A stretch of 64,000 nucleotides of DNA, taken from JAUVKT01 sp942491535 (GTDB taxonomy: Bacteria; Bacteroidota; Bacteroidia; Bacteroidales; VadinHA17). The notes under the pieces are model-generated. The model saw only the letters and a list, made by a program, of their open reading frames with translations. It ran no database searches and was not told the DNA's origin. Shown here in pieces: positions 1 through 9,637 of the stretch; the stretch's first letter is position 1, and every line of letters begins with the position of its first letter. The translations under genes and the position numbers were made by a program. The stretch spans positions 62,001-126,000 of the forward strand of contig CALOBV010000024.1 in NCBI GenBank assembly GCA_942491535.1. The letters are read 5' to 3'.

Positions 1-835
1 AAGGACGGGGACCAGGAGCTGCTTAAAATGGAGCTATCAGGCAAGCTGGTGCATCTCGCAATCAGGGTAACTGACTTTAGACTTGAAGAAACAGATATCA
101 GAATAGTGTCGTTCCAGGATATTAAGAATGAGATTGAACAGCAGGAGATGGAAGCCTGGCAGAAATTAATAAGGGTATTGACACACGAGATCCTTAACTC
201 GGTTAGTCCGGTAACCTTATTGTCGAAAAGCCTGATTGATAAGTTCGAGCAAAATGGTGAAAGCAAGAAACCAGATGAAATATCAGACAAAAATATCAAC
301 GACCTGCTAAGGGGCCTGAATACTATAAACAAGCGGAGCAAGGGCCTGGCCAAAGTTTGTTGAGGACTACAGGAACCTTACCCAGCTATCCACACCAACT
401 ATTTCGGATTTTTCGATTGAAACGTTTCTACTGAATATAAGAACACTTTTTGCCGAAGAAATAAAAGACAGGGGAATAGACTTTGAAATATCATCCCCTG
501 CTGACTTAACAATTACTGCAGATGAAAAGCTGCTGGAACAGGTTATTATTAACCTTGTAAGAAATTCTATACATGCTGTAGAAGATGTTACCAATCCTGC
601 AATTAACATTAATGCATTAGAGAAAAGAAACCAGAAAATCATTCAAGTAAGAGATAATGGGACTGGTATTCCTCCCGATCTTATTGATTCGATCTTTATA
701 CCCTTCTTTACAACCAGGGAAAAAGGTTCAGGTATTGGATTAAGCTTATCGCGTCAGATTATGAGATTACATAACGGGATAATAACGGTAGCGTCAAAGG
801 AAAATGAGTCTACCATTTTCTCGCTCGAATTTTGA
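1..835 (+). pseudogene. Sensor histidine kinase, NtrY-like, C-terminal part (frameshifted, 5' end outside window)
   Basis: The frame is open from base 1, so the gene starts upstream. The visible part holds the dimerisation/phosphoacceptor helix with a T-H-E-I-L-N H-box (His codon at 184-186) and, further on, an HATPase_c domain with the N box (E-Q-V-I-I-N-L-V-R-N), a D-N-G-T-G-I-P G1 box and a G-S-G-I-G-L-S-L G2 box. The first frame stops at 361-363 after A-K-V-C. Removing one A from the AAA at 352-354 restores A-K-F-V-E-D-Y and an open frame to the stop at 833-835. A one-base insertion, real or a sequencing error, therefore separates H-box and ATPase. The product would be a membrane kinase; its response regulator is not visible. 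The stop abuts the stop of the convergent permease gene. Confidence 0.8.
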
Positions 836-3211
836 TTATTCGTATTTCAAGGTCTCAACTGGATTGATGTAAGCAACTCTTAAAGAATGATACAGAACGG
901 ATAAGAATCCAATCAAGAATGCTATAAGGGTGGAAAAAACAAATATCACCCCCCCTATTCCAACCCTGTATGCAAAACTGTCGAGCCATATATTCACCAC
1001 CCAGCCGGACAGAGGTATAGTGATAATAATTGCAATAAGGATTAATACTGCAATATCCTTATACAGAACCATTATTATTTGAATAATTGACGCACCCAGT
1101 TGTTTCCGGATTGCAACTTCTTTGGTTCTTTTTGAAATAGTATAGGCTGATAAACCAATCAGTCCAAGGCAGGAAAGGATAATACAGATAACAGAGAATA
1201 TCTTTACCAGCCTGAATTGATTTATTTCAGTCAGATAGGAATCTGACAGATGTTCATTCATAAATGTGTAATTTAATTCCTCCCCGGGCGCTATCTCTGT
1301 CCAGGCTGATTCAATACCATCTAATGTAAGCTCAATATTTGCATTGCTGGTTCTAATATGCAGGTATCCACCAGCAAGCATAACAAAGATCATTGGCTCT
1401 ATCTCTTTATGTAAAGAGGCAATATTGAAATCTTTTATTACTCCAATAATCTTTCCTTCAGGCCATCTGAAGTATCCGCCGTTTATAATTTGCATTCTTT
1501 TATCGACGGCACTGTTCCAGCCATAGTGTTGGAGAAAAGACTCATTTACTATATATGCAGCATTAGCATCGGAGGCAAAATCTTTATTAAAGTCCCTTCC
1601 TTCGATAAATTGAACTTCCATTGTAAGAAAATAGTCGGGACCAACAATAGACCAGTTGAACAGCTGTTCTTCAAATCCGGATTCGGTCTCTACTTTGAAA
1701 TTACACATATATTCTTCGCTGTTAGGAAGAAGATATGAGCTTGATACAGAAACAATATCAGGATTCCTGTGCAGCTTCTCTTCTAATAGAGATATAGCTG
1801 AGCTCTCCAGATTATCAACAGGTATAAGAATTAGATTATCCCTGTTGTATCCCAGATCTCTGCTATTAACATAATTTATCTGCTTATTCATCGCTAAAAC
1901 ACCAACCAGAACACTTATTGATAAAACAAATTGAAAAACTATTAAGAACTTTTTAAAAAATAAGGCTCCACTTTTCTGTCCTGACCCTGATCTTCCTGTT
2001 CCCGTAAAGCTTATTGATGATAAATAAAAAGCAGGATATAAGCCCGAAATCAGACCAATTAAGATGGCTAAGCCCATTGTGATTAAATACAGATCTAAAT
2101 TATGAAAGAATCTGAAATGAAGTTTTACATTGAATATCTGGTAGAGGCTGTCTGAATCAATAATTAATCTAACAACAATTATACTTAGCAGATATGCGCT
2201 TAGGGTAATCAGGACTGATTCGATAAGAAAATATATTCGCAGAGTCTTAACACTCTCCCCAAAAACCTTCTTTATCCCAATCTCCTTTGCCCTGTTACCT
2301 GCAAAGGCTGTTGACATATTTATGTAGTTTATTGAAGTAATAAATACTATAAATAGTCCTACTATAGCAAATATGTATATATACATCTTATTACCCTGCG
2401 GAAAGTCGTGTGGTAAATCAGAATTATAATGAATGCCTGCAAGAGGCTCCAGCCTGATATCAATATAAGCTTTTACTCTTTTTGCCTGTTCTGACATATG
2501 CTTCTCAAACAGCTGAGGGTACTTCGCATATATCCCTTCTACATCGGCATTTTCATTAATAAGGAGATAGGTATAACAGGTTCTTGTAAACCATTGTGTG
2601 CCAACCGGGACAAAGTTCAGGAGTGCAGAGAATTTAAGATGGACATTATCAGGCAGATCCTCAATTATTCCGCTAACTTCGTAAGTATCTGAACCAATCT
2701 CCAATATTTTACCGATTGGATTTGCATCGCCAAAATACTTATTTGCCATACTGCCTGTCAGAACAATAGAATTTGTTTTTTCAAAACAGGTACTTGCGCT
2801 GCCCACAATAAATTTGTGTGTGAAAATATTAAATATGCTGGTGTCGGCATAGAGGATATCATCTTCACTAAAAGACTTCTCGTTGTATTTTACAATAGCT
2901 TTCTCCAAGGGCCTGAATCTAACATAAGACTCAACTTCAGGACATTCACTAAGAAGCATTGGCCCTATCTTCTCAGACGATCTCGCATCTTTCATAGATT
3001 TTCCATCAGCAGTGGTTGTTAATTCATATCCAAGCCTGTAGATCCTTGAATGATTAAGGTGATGCTTGTCGAAACTTAAATAATTGAGCAGGTAGAGTAA
3101 GACAATAATTCCACAGATGATACCCAGACTCAGATTAGCAATATTGAAAAGTAAGAAATGCCTGTTTTTGGCAAATACTCTTCGAGCCAGTTTCAGATAT
3201 ACTTTTAGCAT
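836..3211 (-). CDS. FtsX-like (MacB-type) ABC transporter permease
   Basis: 791 residues, the usual size of the double-FtsX permeases of Bacteroidota. An N-terminal membrane segment (about residues 20-42) is followed by a MacB-like periplasmic domain, a first FtsX core (about 282-405, with the motif E-I-G-I-K-K-V-F-G), another membrane segment near 425-445, a second periplasmic domain, and a second FtsX core (about 675-791, with V-A-I-R-K-Q-L-G-A and the terminal N-P-V-E-T-L-K-Y-E typical of the family). Such permeases act in the inner membrane with a LolD-like ATPase and are usually thought to move lipids or peptides or to work mechanically on envelope proteins; the substrate is unknown. No ATPase gene lies next to it. 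The reading frame is intact, unlike the related gene at 15.0-17.3 kb. Confidence 0.88.
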   Translation of the reverse strand: MLKVYLKLARRVFAKNRHFLLFNIANLSLGIICGIIVLLYLLNYLSFDKHHLNHSRIYRLGYELTTTADGKSMKDARSSEKIGPMLLSECPEVESYVRFRPLEKAIVKYNEKSFSEDDILYADTSIFNIFTHKFIVGSASTCFEKTNSIVLTGSMANKYFGDANPIGKILEIGSDTYEVSGIIEDLPDNVHLKFSALLNFVPVGTQWFTRTCYTYLLINENADVEGIYAKYPQLFEKHMSEQAKRVKAYIDIRLEPLAGIHYNSDLPHDFPQGNKMYIYIFAIVGLFIVFITSINYINMSTAFAGNRAKEIGIKKVFGESVKTLRIYFLIESVLITLSAYLLSIIVVRLIIDSDSLYQIFNVKLHFRFFHNLDLYLITMGLAILIGLISGLYPAFYLSSISFTGTGRSGSGQKSGALFFKKFLIVFQFVLSISVLVGVLAMNKQINYVNSRDLGYNRDNLILIPVDNLESSAISLLEEKLHRNPDIVSVSSSYLLPNSEEYMCNFKVETESGFEEQLFNWSIVGPDYFLTMEVQFIEGRDFNKDFASDANAAYIVNESFLQHYGWNSAVDKRMQIINGGYFRWPEGKIIGVIKDFNIASLHKEIEPMIFVMLAGGYLHIRTSNANIELTLDGIESAWTEIAPGEELNYTFMNEHLSDSYLTEINQFRLVKIFSVICIILSCLGLIGLSAYTISKRTKEVAIRKQLGASIIQIIMVLYKDIAVLILIAIIITIPLSGWVVNIWLDSFAYRVGIGGVIFVFSTLIAFLIGFLSVLYHSLRVAYINPVETLKYE

Positions 3212-3420
3212 CTTGCTTAATTATAAGGTTATTAGAAGCTAAAAGTAGAGAGATGGATCCTTTTATTTTGGAAATTAAGACCAATAGAATATTTAAAAGG
3301 TATTATAACTGATTTTGATATGTGAGTTGTATACTAAATGTAAATATTGTAGAAAGCAGTACTAAACTGGTATTTGGTCTATATAATAAAATCCTTAAAC
3401 CAGTATGACTACAAATATTG

Positions 3421-3446
3421 GAGGCCAAGCGATATTGCTTAGCCTC
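3421..3446 (-). terminator. Weak hairpin downstream of the hydrolase gene
   Basis: A 10-base arm (3421-3430) pairs with 3437-3446 with one G-T pair and a 6-base loop, 18 bases beyond the stop of the leftward hydrolase gene. There is no clear T-run, so termination is a guess. Confidence 0.3.
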
Positions 3447-3463
3447 TAATGGTATGGTCTACC

Positions 3464-4838
3464 CTATTTAATCTTCCTGCCCTGCATTTCGTGACCATCC
3501 TGAAACATGGTCAAAATCTCAGTAGCGTCATCTTTACGATGAAAGGCAATCTTAGCATCGACGACAGTCAGGTAAAAGAGAGTATCATTCTCAGGATAAA
3601 TACCGAATCTATCCTGCCCGGTAGCCTGTCCATATAACTGCTTCCCTTCCCTGCTTATGTAAATTTTAAGATCGGGTCGCAACTCATACAGGCCAACATA
3701 TTGCTCAAGAGTGGATTTTGGTATATCTACTGCATCACTTTTAAATCCTACTAATCCTGACCCGGAATCGAGCAAATAATATCCAATATCATCTGCTCCT
3801 TCAGACGAATTTGTAAGGAGCACCACTCCCTTGCCCGATTCTTTTACAAATCCAATAAAAGTCCTGTATCCACCCGTTGCTCCCCCATGGCAGATTATGT
3901 TCCCCTTATCTCCTTTCATAATAATCCAGGCCATTGCAATAGACCTGTTACCAGCCATATCATGTCTGATTTGATGAGATAGCTCCATTGCCTCCATTAA
4001 TGGGCTATTCGAATAAGCCAGATTGGCAGAAATAAACTTTGCCATATCTGAGGTCGAACTTCTTATTGCACCTGCACCAGCAAGCGCTGGGATATCCCAA
4101 TTCTGAACACGCCTGCGTCCACTATGACCCAGTGGCCAGGTTCTCTTTCATCCTCTTAGTCAATTCAATTCTTGTATCATTCATCTCCAGAGGATCTGCA
4201 ATTGTCTGAACCATCAATTCTTCATAAGTACTATTATTATTCATTGCGAGAAGATGCCCTAAAAGACCCTGGGCAAGATTTGAGTATTCATATTCAGAGC
4301 CTACAGTTCGAACAGGATGATAATTCGAAATAAATTCATACATCTGTTCTACAGTATAGTCTGCAAAAGGATTACCAGGATTGGCTGGTCTGAAGTTGTC
4401 GGGCATTCCGGGAAAGCCGGATGTATGATCCGTAAGATTACCGAATGTAATTTCTGTATTGCCCATCACCGGAACTTTAATGTCATCGGGGAGAAAGTTA
4501 TTTATCTCGTCTTCCAGTTTGAGCCTACCATCCAGGACCTGTTGTGCAAGTAATATCCCTGTAAATACTTTAGATATTGATCCTATTTCATAGATAGTAT
4601 TTTCATCTACTTCCTTCCCATATTTTGCAGTTAAGCCAAAATTAAAGAATTGTATACCTGAGGAGTCGATTAAAGCTAATGCAATACTCGGTGTTAGACC
4701 TTCCTCTATACGTCTTTCGATTGACTCTAGTACTTCAGCAGGAAGACCTTTCGTTTCGTTATTTTCCGGAATATTCTGACATTGAATAGTTATAAAGGAT
4801 ATCAGCAGAAATAGCATGGTGATTCTATAGTGTATCAT
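3464..4838 (-). pseudogene. Serine hydrolase, beta-lactamase/PBP4*-like fold (frameshifted)
   Basis: Two frames together form one class-C-like serine hydrolase of about 458 residues. The N-terminal piece (4122-4838) has a hydrophobic leader ending I-T-I-Q-C, a possible lipobox, the S-x-x-K motif (S87-I-S-K90) and the Y-S-N motif. The C-terminal piece (up to 4045 from its first ATG, open further upstream) carries the H-G-G motif (I-C-H-G-G-A-T-G) and a DUF3471-like C-terminal domain (E-Q-Y-V-G-L-Y-E). Dropping one base at about 4127 turns G-S-stop into G-H-S-G-R-R-R-V-Q-N-W and joins the pieces smoothly, so this is a single-base insertion outside a homopolymer. Known relatives are periplasmic esterases or D-Ala-peptidases; the substrate cannot be told. 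It lies 19 bases downstream of the SBBP propeller gene, probably in the same transcript. Confidence 0.8.
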
Positions 4839-4857
4839 TCTGGGTTTGGTTAAATTC

Positions 4858-6702
4858 TTATTTGACTAATTTCTTACAAATAACACCATCTCCAGCTTCC
4901 TGATTCAAAGTCATACTTTCTACTTCTCCAGCTTCATTTAGATTAAAAGTTAATTCATACGCCGATCCCTTTATATAAAATTCATTCCTGGACTTTGGGA
5001 AAATGGCAATCTCCTGTTTGGGATTTTCACCTTGTTCAGGTATTTGCCATGTCAATTGACTATCATTTTTGATAATACCCAGGATAAAGCCCGGACTCAT
5101 TTCATATTTACCTACATAAGTTTCCAGAATAGCATCTTCAACAATCACATCTTTGTACAATTCCTCCTTGGTGGGTTCGGGTGGAACATTTAACAACAAT
5201 CGCCCTACCATAGTATAAGTGGGCGGTTCAATAGCATTTTTAGTTATAGGAAATCCTGTAATACCTGCTTCTCCACGTTGGCCTGCTTCTGCAACAAAAC
5301 TGATATTTCCATTTTGATCAGGATATATATTAAATAAAAAGCTTGAACCCATGTAGCTAGAGTTCAGGAGTTTGCTGTTTTCAATATCAATTACAGTCAC
5401 AAAAGATTTTTTGCGTCCAAGAAATGATGAATTAAAGGCCTTTTCACAAACAGGAAATTCTGAATACAATGCGTTTTCTGTAAGCGGTAAATCGGCAGAA
5501 CTTGTTGTTCCTCCAATAACAACCGTGTTTTCATTAATAAAACCTGCAGACATAACACGCTCATCTTTACTTCCTCCAAACAGGCTGGCATATTCCAGGG
5601 TCATAGTTTCAGAATTAAATACCGCTATAAAGCAATCCTGCATACCTTTAACTTCTTTACTTATCGCATTGTCAGTTACCGGGAAAGCTTTTGCCTGGGT
5701 GTTGCCACAAATAGTCAATCTGCCAGGCTCAGTCCACTCGATAGATGAACTACCATTTCCATCGCTTGCAAAATAGCTGAAATACAAAATTTTGCTGCCT
5801 GTTTCGTCTATTTTGGCAATATAATGATCGATCAGGCCTCCAACTTTAGGGATAATTATTTCTTTCCTGAAAGCATTTTCAGTTACAGGCAGGTGCGCTG
5901 TATATGTAGAGCCTGTTATATAGATATTATCTTTATCATCAATTGCAACGCCAGAAATCCCTTCTCTTACGCTGCTTCCAAAGAAGGTGGAAAATAAAAG
6001 TTTCTCACCATTGGGGCTGAATTTAGAAAGGAAACCATGAGCGATATTTTCTTTGTCCATAACACCTGTGGTTAGAGGAAAATTATGAGAAAGGGTTGTT
6101 CCTCCAACTATAATATTACCTTTTGAATCAACCTTTATACCTCCTGATCCTACTGTTTCTTCAACTTCACCTCCAATAAATGTAGAAAAAATAATATCAG
6201 TACCTGTTGGGTTTAATTTAGTTACGAAAACATCGCCTGCCCAGGCTCCTTCTCCGTTAAAACTGGTGTCAAACACTCCCTCAGTAACAGGAAAATCTGG
6301 TGACTGTGTTCCTCCTGCTATATAAATAAATCCTTGACTATCAACTGTTATTGCACTATGATGCTCCCTCTTCGTACCACCAATTAATGTAGCAAAAACT
6401 ATTTCCCCTTCGGGTGTATATTTTACAACAAAAACATCAGCTGTGCCTTCGCCCTTTAATTCGGTCTGATATGCCCCTTCAGTAGCCGGGAAATTCTTGT
6501 CTTTGGTATTTCCAACAACATAGGTAAAGCCTTTCCTATCACTATAAATATCGAAACCTGATGCGTATTTATCGGTATGTGAAAGGTAGGTAGAGAAACC
6601 AAGTGTGTAAACCGTACTATCTGCCGGTTTATTTGTTTGCGATTTTAGAATTCCCTGGCAGAAAAGAATTGCCAGTAGAATAAAACTGATTTTTTTTAAC
6701 AT
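4858..6702 (-). CDS. Secreted SBBP beta-propeller protein with DUF3471-like C-terminal domain
   Basis: The ATG at 6702 was chosen because it opens a signal peptide (M-L-K-K-I-S-F-I-L-L-A-I-L); the frame is open 108 bases further up to 6810, but that extension would put 36 polar residues before the leader. The mature part is a row of SBBP (beta-propeller) repeats, each with the pattern G-[FN]-I-Y-[IV]-x-G-x-T, D-F-P-x-T, D-x-F-V-x-K-[LY] and F-[AS]-T-[LF]-[IF]-G-G. The last 90 residues (from about E-T-Y-V-G-K-Y-E) resemble the end of the neighbouring hydrolase. SBBP proteins are exported; their ligands are generally unknown. It sits between the two-component pair and the hydrolase, all leftward. 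Confidence 0.8.
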   Translation of the reverse strand: MLKKISFILLAILFCQGILKSQTNKPADSTVYTLGFSTYLSHTDKYASGFDIYSDRKGFTYVVGNTKDKNFPATEGAYQTELKGEGTADVFVVKYTPEGEIVFATLIGGTKREHHSAITVDSQGFIYIAGGTQSPDFPVTEGVFDTSFNGEGAWAGDVFVTKLNPTGTDIIFSTFIGGEVEETVGSGGIKVDSKGNIIVGGTTLSHNFPLTTGVMDKENIAHGFLSKFSPNGEKLLFSTFFGSSVREGISGVAIDDKDNIYITGSTYTAHLPVTENAFRKEIIIPKVGGLIDHYIAKIDETGSKILYFSYFASDGNGSSSIEWTEPGRLTICGNTQAKAFPVTDNAISKEVKGMQDCFIAVFNSETMTLEYASLFGGSKDERVMSAGFINENTVVIGGTTSSADLPLTENALYSEFPVCEKAFNSSFLGRKKSFVTVIDIENSKLLNSSYMGSSFLFNIYPDQNGNISFVAEAGQRGEAGITGFPITKNAIEPPTYTMVGRLLLNVPPEPTKEELYKDVIVEDAILETYVGKYEMSPGFILGIIKNDSQLTWQIPEQGENPKQEIAIFPKSRNEFYIKGSAYELTFNLNEAGEVESMTLNQEAGDGVICKKLVK

Positions 6703-6932
6703 AATGTTCTGGTTTTTCAATGGTGAATTTTTAATGTGAGATTTTAAATGATACATTGTCTGCGACCCATTATAGAGATATGATACAGCAGCATCTGTAT
6801 TCTTTTTCATGTCGCTTTACTGTTAATTGGTATATAGACTACAAAAAAAGTCCCATATAACATGAAAACATTAAGTAAAGTGATGGATGGTGATTTTACG
6901 TGATAGACGGTAAGAGAATCAGGAAATGATTC

Positions 6933-7655
6933 CTATTTATATGCTTTCTTTAATTCCTTAAAGCAATTTCTGCTCACTTCGAAAGGAAGGTCTATCTGAT
7001 TTAAAAACACTTTGTGGCGACCTTTTGAATAGTTATCAATGCGGGTGATCTGTTTCAGGTTGACTATTGTTGAGCGATGAACCCGGATAAATGAATCGGG
7101 CAATTCCAGCTCCCACTGTTTCAATGTTTTTAATATTATATATCTATGTCCGCCCAGTGTTGAAATCCTGGAATGGTTTCCAATAGAGACAATTGCAATA
7201 ATGGAATTAATCTCTACGAACCTGGCTGTACAATTACTTTGTTTAAGGTAGATGGAATCCTGATAATTATATCTTTTCAGAGCTGGACTGTGACTGGCTG
7301 TCCTTCCCAGGATTCTTTCTATAGTTTTCTCAAGTCGCCCTGGATCAACAGGCTTCAGAAGGTAGTCGCTGGCGTTTACTTCAAATGCTTTAATGGCATA
7401 CTGGTCGTAAGCGCTTACGAAAACTATTTTGAAATCAATACAAACCTTCTCAAGAAGATCAAATCCATTTTCGCCTGAAAGCTGTATATCTAAAAAAACA
7501 AGATCAGGTTTAAGCTGCTTTATTAACTCTATGGCCTTTTCAATACTATCCGCTTCACCAATAACCTCTACTTCGGGAATATCTTTTAACAGAAAAACCA
7601 GCTCCTTCCTGGCGGGTCGTTCATCATCAATAATAATTGAGTTTAGTACTCTCAT
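6933..7655 (-). CDS. LytTR-family response regulator
   Basis: 240 residues. Receiver domain (about 1-120) with the acidic pair D10-D11, phosphoacceptor D56 in L-V-F-L-D-I-Q and the K-P switch in Y-L-L-K-P-V-D. The LytTR DNA-binding domain covers about 140-240, with F-I-R-V-H-R-S-T-I-V-N, the usual signature. It starts 3 bases after the stop of the kinase gene and is almost certainly co-translated with it. Regulators of this type usually act on nearby promoters, so the SBBP and hydrolase genes downstream are plausible targets (inference). Confidence 0.92.
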   Translation of the reverse strand: MRVLNSIIIDDERPARKELVFLLKDIPEVEVIGEADSIEKAIELIKQLKPDLVFLDIQLSGENGFDLLEKVCIDFKIVFVSAYDQYAIKAFEVNASDYLLKPVDPGRLEKTIERILGRTASHSPALKRYNYQDSIYLKQSNCTARFVEINSIIAIVSIGNHSRISTLGGHRYIILKTLKQWELELPDSFIRVHRSTIVNLKQITRIDNYSKGRHKVFLNQIDLPFEVSRNCFKELKKAYK

Positions 7656-7658
7656 TCT

Positions 7659-8726
7659 TTATACAGCTAAATGATTTTTGTAATCAAGAATAATAATCTG
7701 TGCAATAACCCATGAATCCTTTTCAAAAAGCTCAAAGGAGTGACTGTCGGGAAAGTGAAGTGAGAGTCTTTTCTTTGTATTTTCTATTCCTGTTTTGGTG
7801 CCTTCTTGATTTTTATCGCAGCCAAGCAAACTGCCTGAATTATGAACACTAATCTCAAGATGTTCTCCGGCTTTCGCAACAATCTTGATATTAAGTGGTT
7901 TGCTTCCTGACTGCAAGCCAAATTTAATGGCATTTTCAACAAGAGGTAGAATGATAAAGAAAGGTATTCTAATTTGATAGATACTCTCATCAACATCATA
8001 TGCTACATTCAGCTTCTCCTCAAATCTTATTTTTTGGATTTCGAGATAGTTCTTTATTGCATTTAGCTCGTTTTCAAAGGTATCGGTGGTTCCATTCTGA
8101 GATAAAGAGTAGCGGAAGAAATTTGACAGCTTTGTTATCATATTTCGGGCCATGGTTGAGTCATCCTCTACCATAGATCGAATTGTATTAAGGGCATTAA
8201 ATAGAAAATGAGGGTTTATCTGATAACGTAACATTTGTAACTGAGCCTCATTTGCCAGATTTGTTGCATAAAGAGTCATCTCCTTCTGCTTCTTCAGGTT
8301 GACCCAATGATTAACAAGAAAATACATACCCACAAATGCAATAACAATATAAAGGAAACTAAAGGCTTTAATGTAAAATAGCGGATCGAATAAGAAACTT
8401 TTGGATAGAAGAAGCGAATTTAAATAGGCATAAATAATGAGCCATACCACTGAAATTATATAACTCGCTGGCAAAAACAGGAAATAGAATATCCTCTTTG
8501 CTACCAGATTCCTAAAACTTAGCCAGTGAAGTACCTGGAAGATTATTGTTACTGTAATAATCCCTGAAATAAATCTTGAGAGACTGGTAAGTAAGATAAT
8601 CCTGACATCAGAATTATCGGATGGATTGATAAACAGGGATACGATGGTAATAGAGACGTAGAGCAGCAAACCTCCAAATTTGGCTAATTCAAAGCTATAG
8701 GTTTGTTTTGGTTTTGCTTTCAACAT
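7659..8726 (-). CDS. LytS/YehU-type sensor histidine kinase
   Basis: 355 residues. Four membrane segments (about 17-33, 43-66, 78-103 and 120-138) are followed by a His_kinase domain with Q-I-N-P-H-F-L-F-N-A-L-N, phosphoacceptor H173. The HATPase_c part follows (P-L-V-E-N-A-I-K-F-G at about 262-271). There is no sizeable extracytoplasmic sensor domain, so the membrane bundle itself is the likely input. It forms a two-component pair with the adjacent LytTR regulator. A TAnnTTTG box ends only about 9 bases before the ATG, implying a very short leader. Confidence 0.92.
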   Translation of the reverse strand: MLKAKPKQTYSFELAKFGGLLLYVSITIVSLFINPSDNSDVRIILLTSLSRFISGIITVTIIFQVLHWLSFRNLVAKRIFYFLFLPASYIISVVWLIIYAYLNSLLLSKSFLFDPLFYIKAFSFLYIVIAFVGMYFLVNHWVNLKKQKEMTLYATNLANEAQLQMLRYQINPHFLFNALNTIRSMVEDDSTMARNMITKLSNFFRYSLSQNGTTDTFENELNAIKNYLEIQKIRFEEKLNVAYDVDESIYQIRIPFFIILPLVENAIKFGLQSGSKPLNIKIVAKAGEHLEISVHNSGSLLGCDKNQEGTKTGIENTKKRLSLHFPDSHSFELFEKDSWVIAQIIILDYKNHLAV

Positions 8727-8734
8727 ATTAGAAG

Positions 8735-8742
8735 CAAATATA
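8735..8742 (-). promoter_or_regulatory. Candidate -7 box (TATATTTG) of the kinase-regulator operon
   Basis: TATATTTG on the minus strand fits the Bacteroidota TAnnTTTG -7 consensus. It lies 8 bases upstream of the kinase ATG. No convincing -33 TTTG is seen at the expected distance. Confidence 0.4.
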
Positions 8743-8976
8743 GTGTTTTAATATAATTGCTTTAGTTTGTGCGGATATATCATCAACTTCAAAAAGCCTT
8801 ATATTTTTGACAGACCTCAAGTTTTTTAAACCGAGCAGTGTAAGCATGGTAAATGGTAAATATTCTTCCAAATTACCGTAGATAATGATAAATTTACCAG
8901 CAAATTCAGTTATTACCAGGCTAAACTGAAGGCTAAAGTTATTTAGTAAAATGACAATATCTATAACCTTAATACC

Positions 8977-9480
8977 ATGAGTAGAGGATTCGTCAGGGAA
9001 GGTGATCAGGAAGAAGTACCTGTGATCCCGCAAAGGGCATATTTACCGGCCGGTGTTGCTAATTTCGTTACCTCTGAGGGTATGGATCAGCTCTTAAAAG
9101 AAAAAGAGGAACTAATCAACGAAAGGGAAAACCTTGGCATAACAAATGAGAATGAGAAGCGTATTACGAAAAACTATTTAAACGCGAAGCTACAATTACT
9201 GAATGAAAGGATTGCTGACGCCAGGATTATTGAAATCTCAGGAAAACAAAGTGATGAGATTACCTTCGGGGCAAGGGTGACTCTCAGGGACAATATATCA
9301 GGTAATATTCAAATATTCAGAATAGTAGGCGTTGATGAGGCAGATATTACAAAAGGCAAAATCTCTTTTATTTCACCCTTATCCAAAGTGTTAATAAATA
9401 AGAAAGCAGGCGACAGTGTGACTTTAAAGCGAGACAAGGAAGATATTGTTTTTGAAATAATTGAAATAGACTACAAATAA
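8977..9480 (+). CDS. GreA/GreB-family transcription elongation factor
   Basis: 167 residues. The start M-S-R-G-F-V-R-E-G-D-Q-E-E and the P-R-A-Y-L-P-A-G-V-x-N-F-V-T pattern are typical of the GreB-like factors of Bacteroidota. A coiled-coil N-terminal domain (about 40-85) and the FKBP-like C-terminal domain (about 90-167, G-D-S-V-T-L at 146-151) follow. These proteins enter the RNA polymerase secondary channel and stimulate cleavage of backtracked RNA. The gene stands alone, divergent from the two-component operon. A hairpin repeat lies just downstream and may end its transcript. Confidence 0.88.
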   Translation: MSRGFVREGDQEEVPVIPQRAYLPAGVANFVTSEGMDQLLKEKEELINERENLGITNENEKRITKNYLNAKLQLLNERIADARIIEISGKQSDEITFGARVTLRDNISGNIQIFRIVGVDEADITKGKISFISPLSKVLINKKAGDSVTLKRDKEDIVFEIIEIDYK

Positions 9481-9545
9481 AAACACTTCCTGCCCAAGTC
9501 TTAATAAATTATAAATGTAAGAATAAGAGTGAGGCAAAAAAGAAA

Positions 9546-9613
9546 CGAGTGTGATCGCTCCCGCTTTCACACTCGCTCTGTTTTCAGTATCCCTAACGGA
9601 CAGAAGTTGCAAC
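9546..9613. repeat. Dispersed hairpin repeat, copy A
   Basis: A perfect 9-bp stem (9546-9554 with 9567-9575) is followed by a conserved tail at 9583-9613 (TCAGTAtCCctAaCGGAC, then AAGTTGCAAC). The tail recurs at 12021-12051, 14918-14947 and, in part, 18220-18235. It lies between two convergent genes. Confidence 0.7.
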
Positions 9614-9637
9614 ATGCTTAGTTGCATTTTCTAATTA

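Noticed and set aside
8728..9033. Leftward frame of 101 codons ending one base before the kinase ATG
   Set aside because: It overlaps the start of the divergent GreA/GreB gene and covers the only space for both promoters, including the TATATTTG box. No family is recognised. A real short protein cannot be fully excluded.
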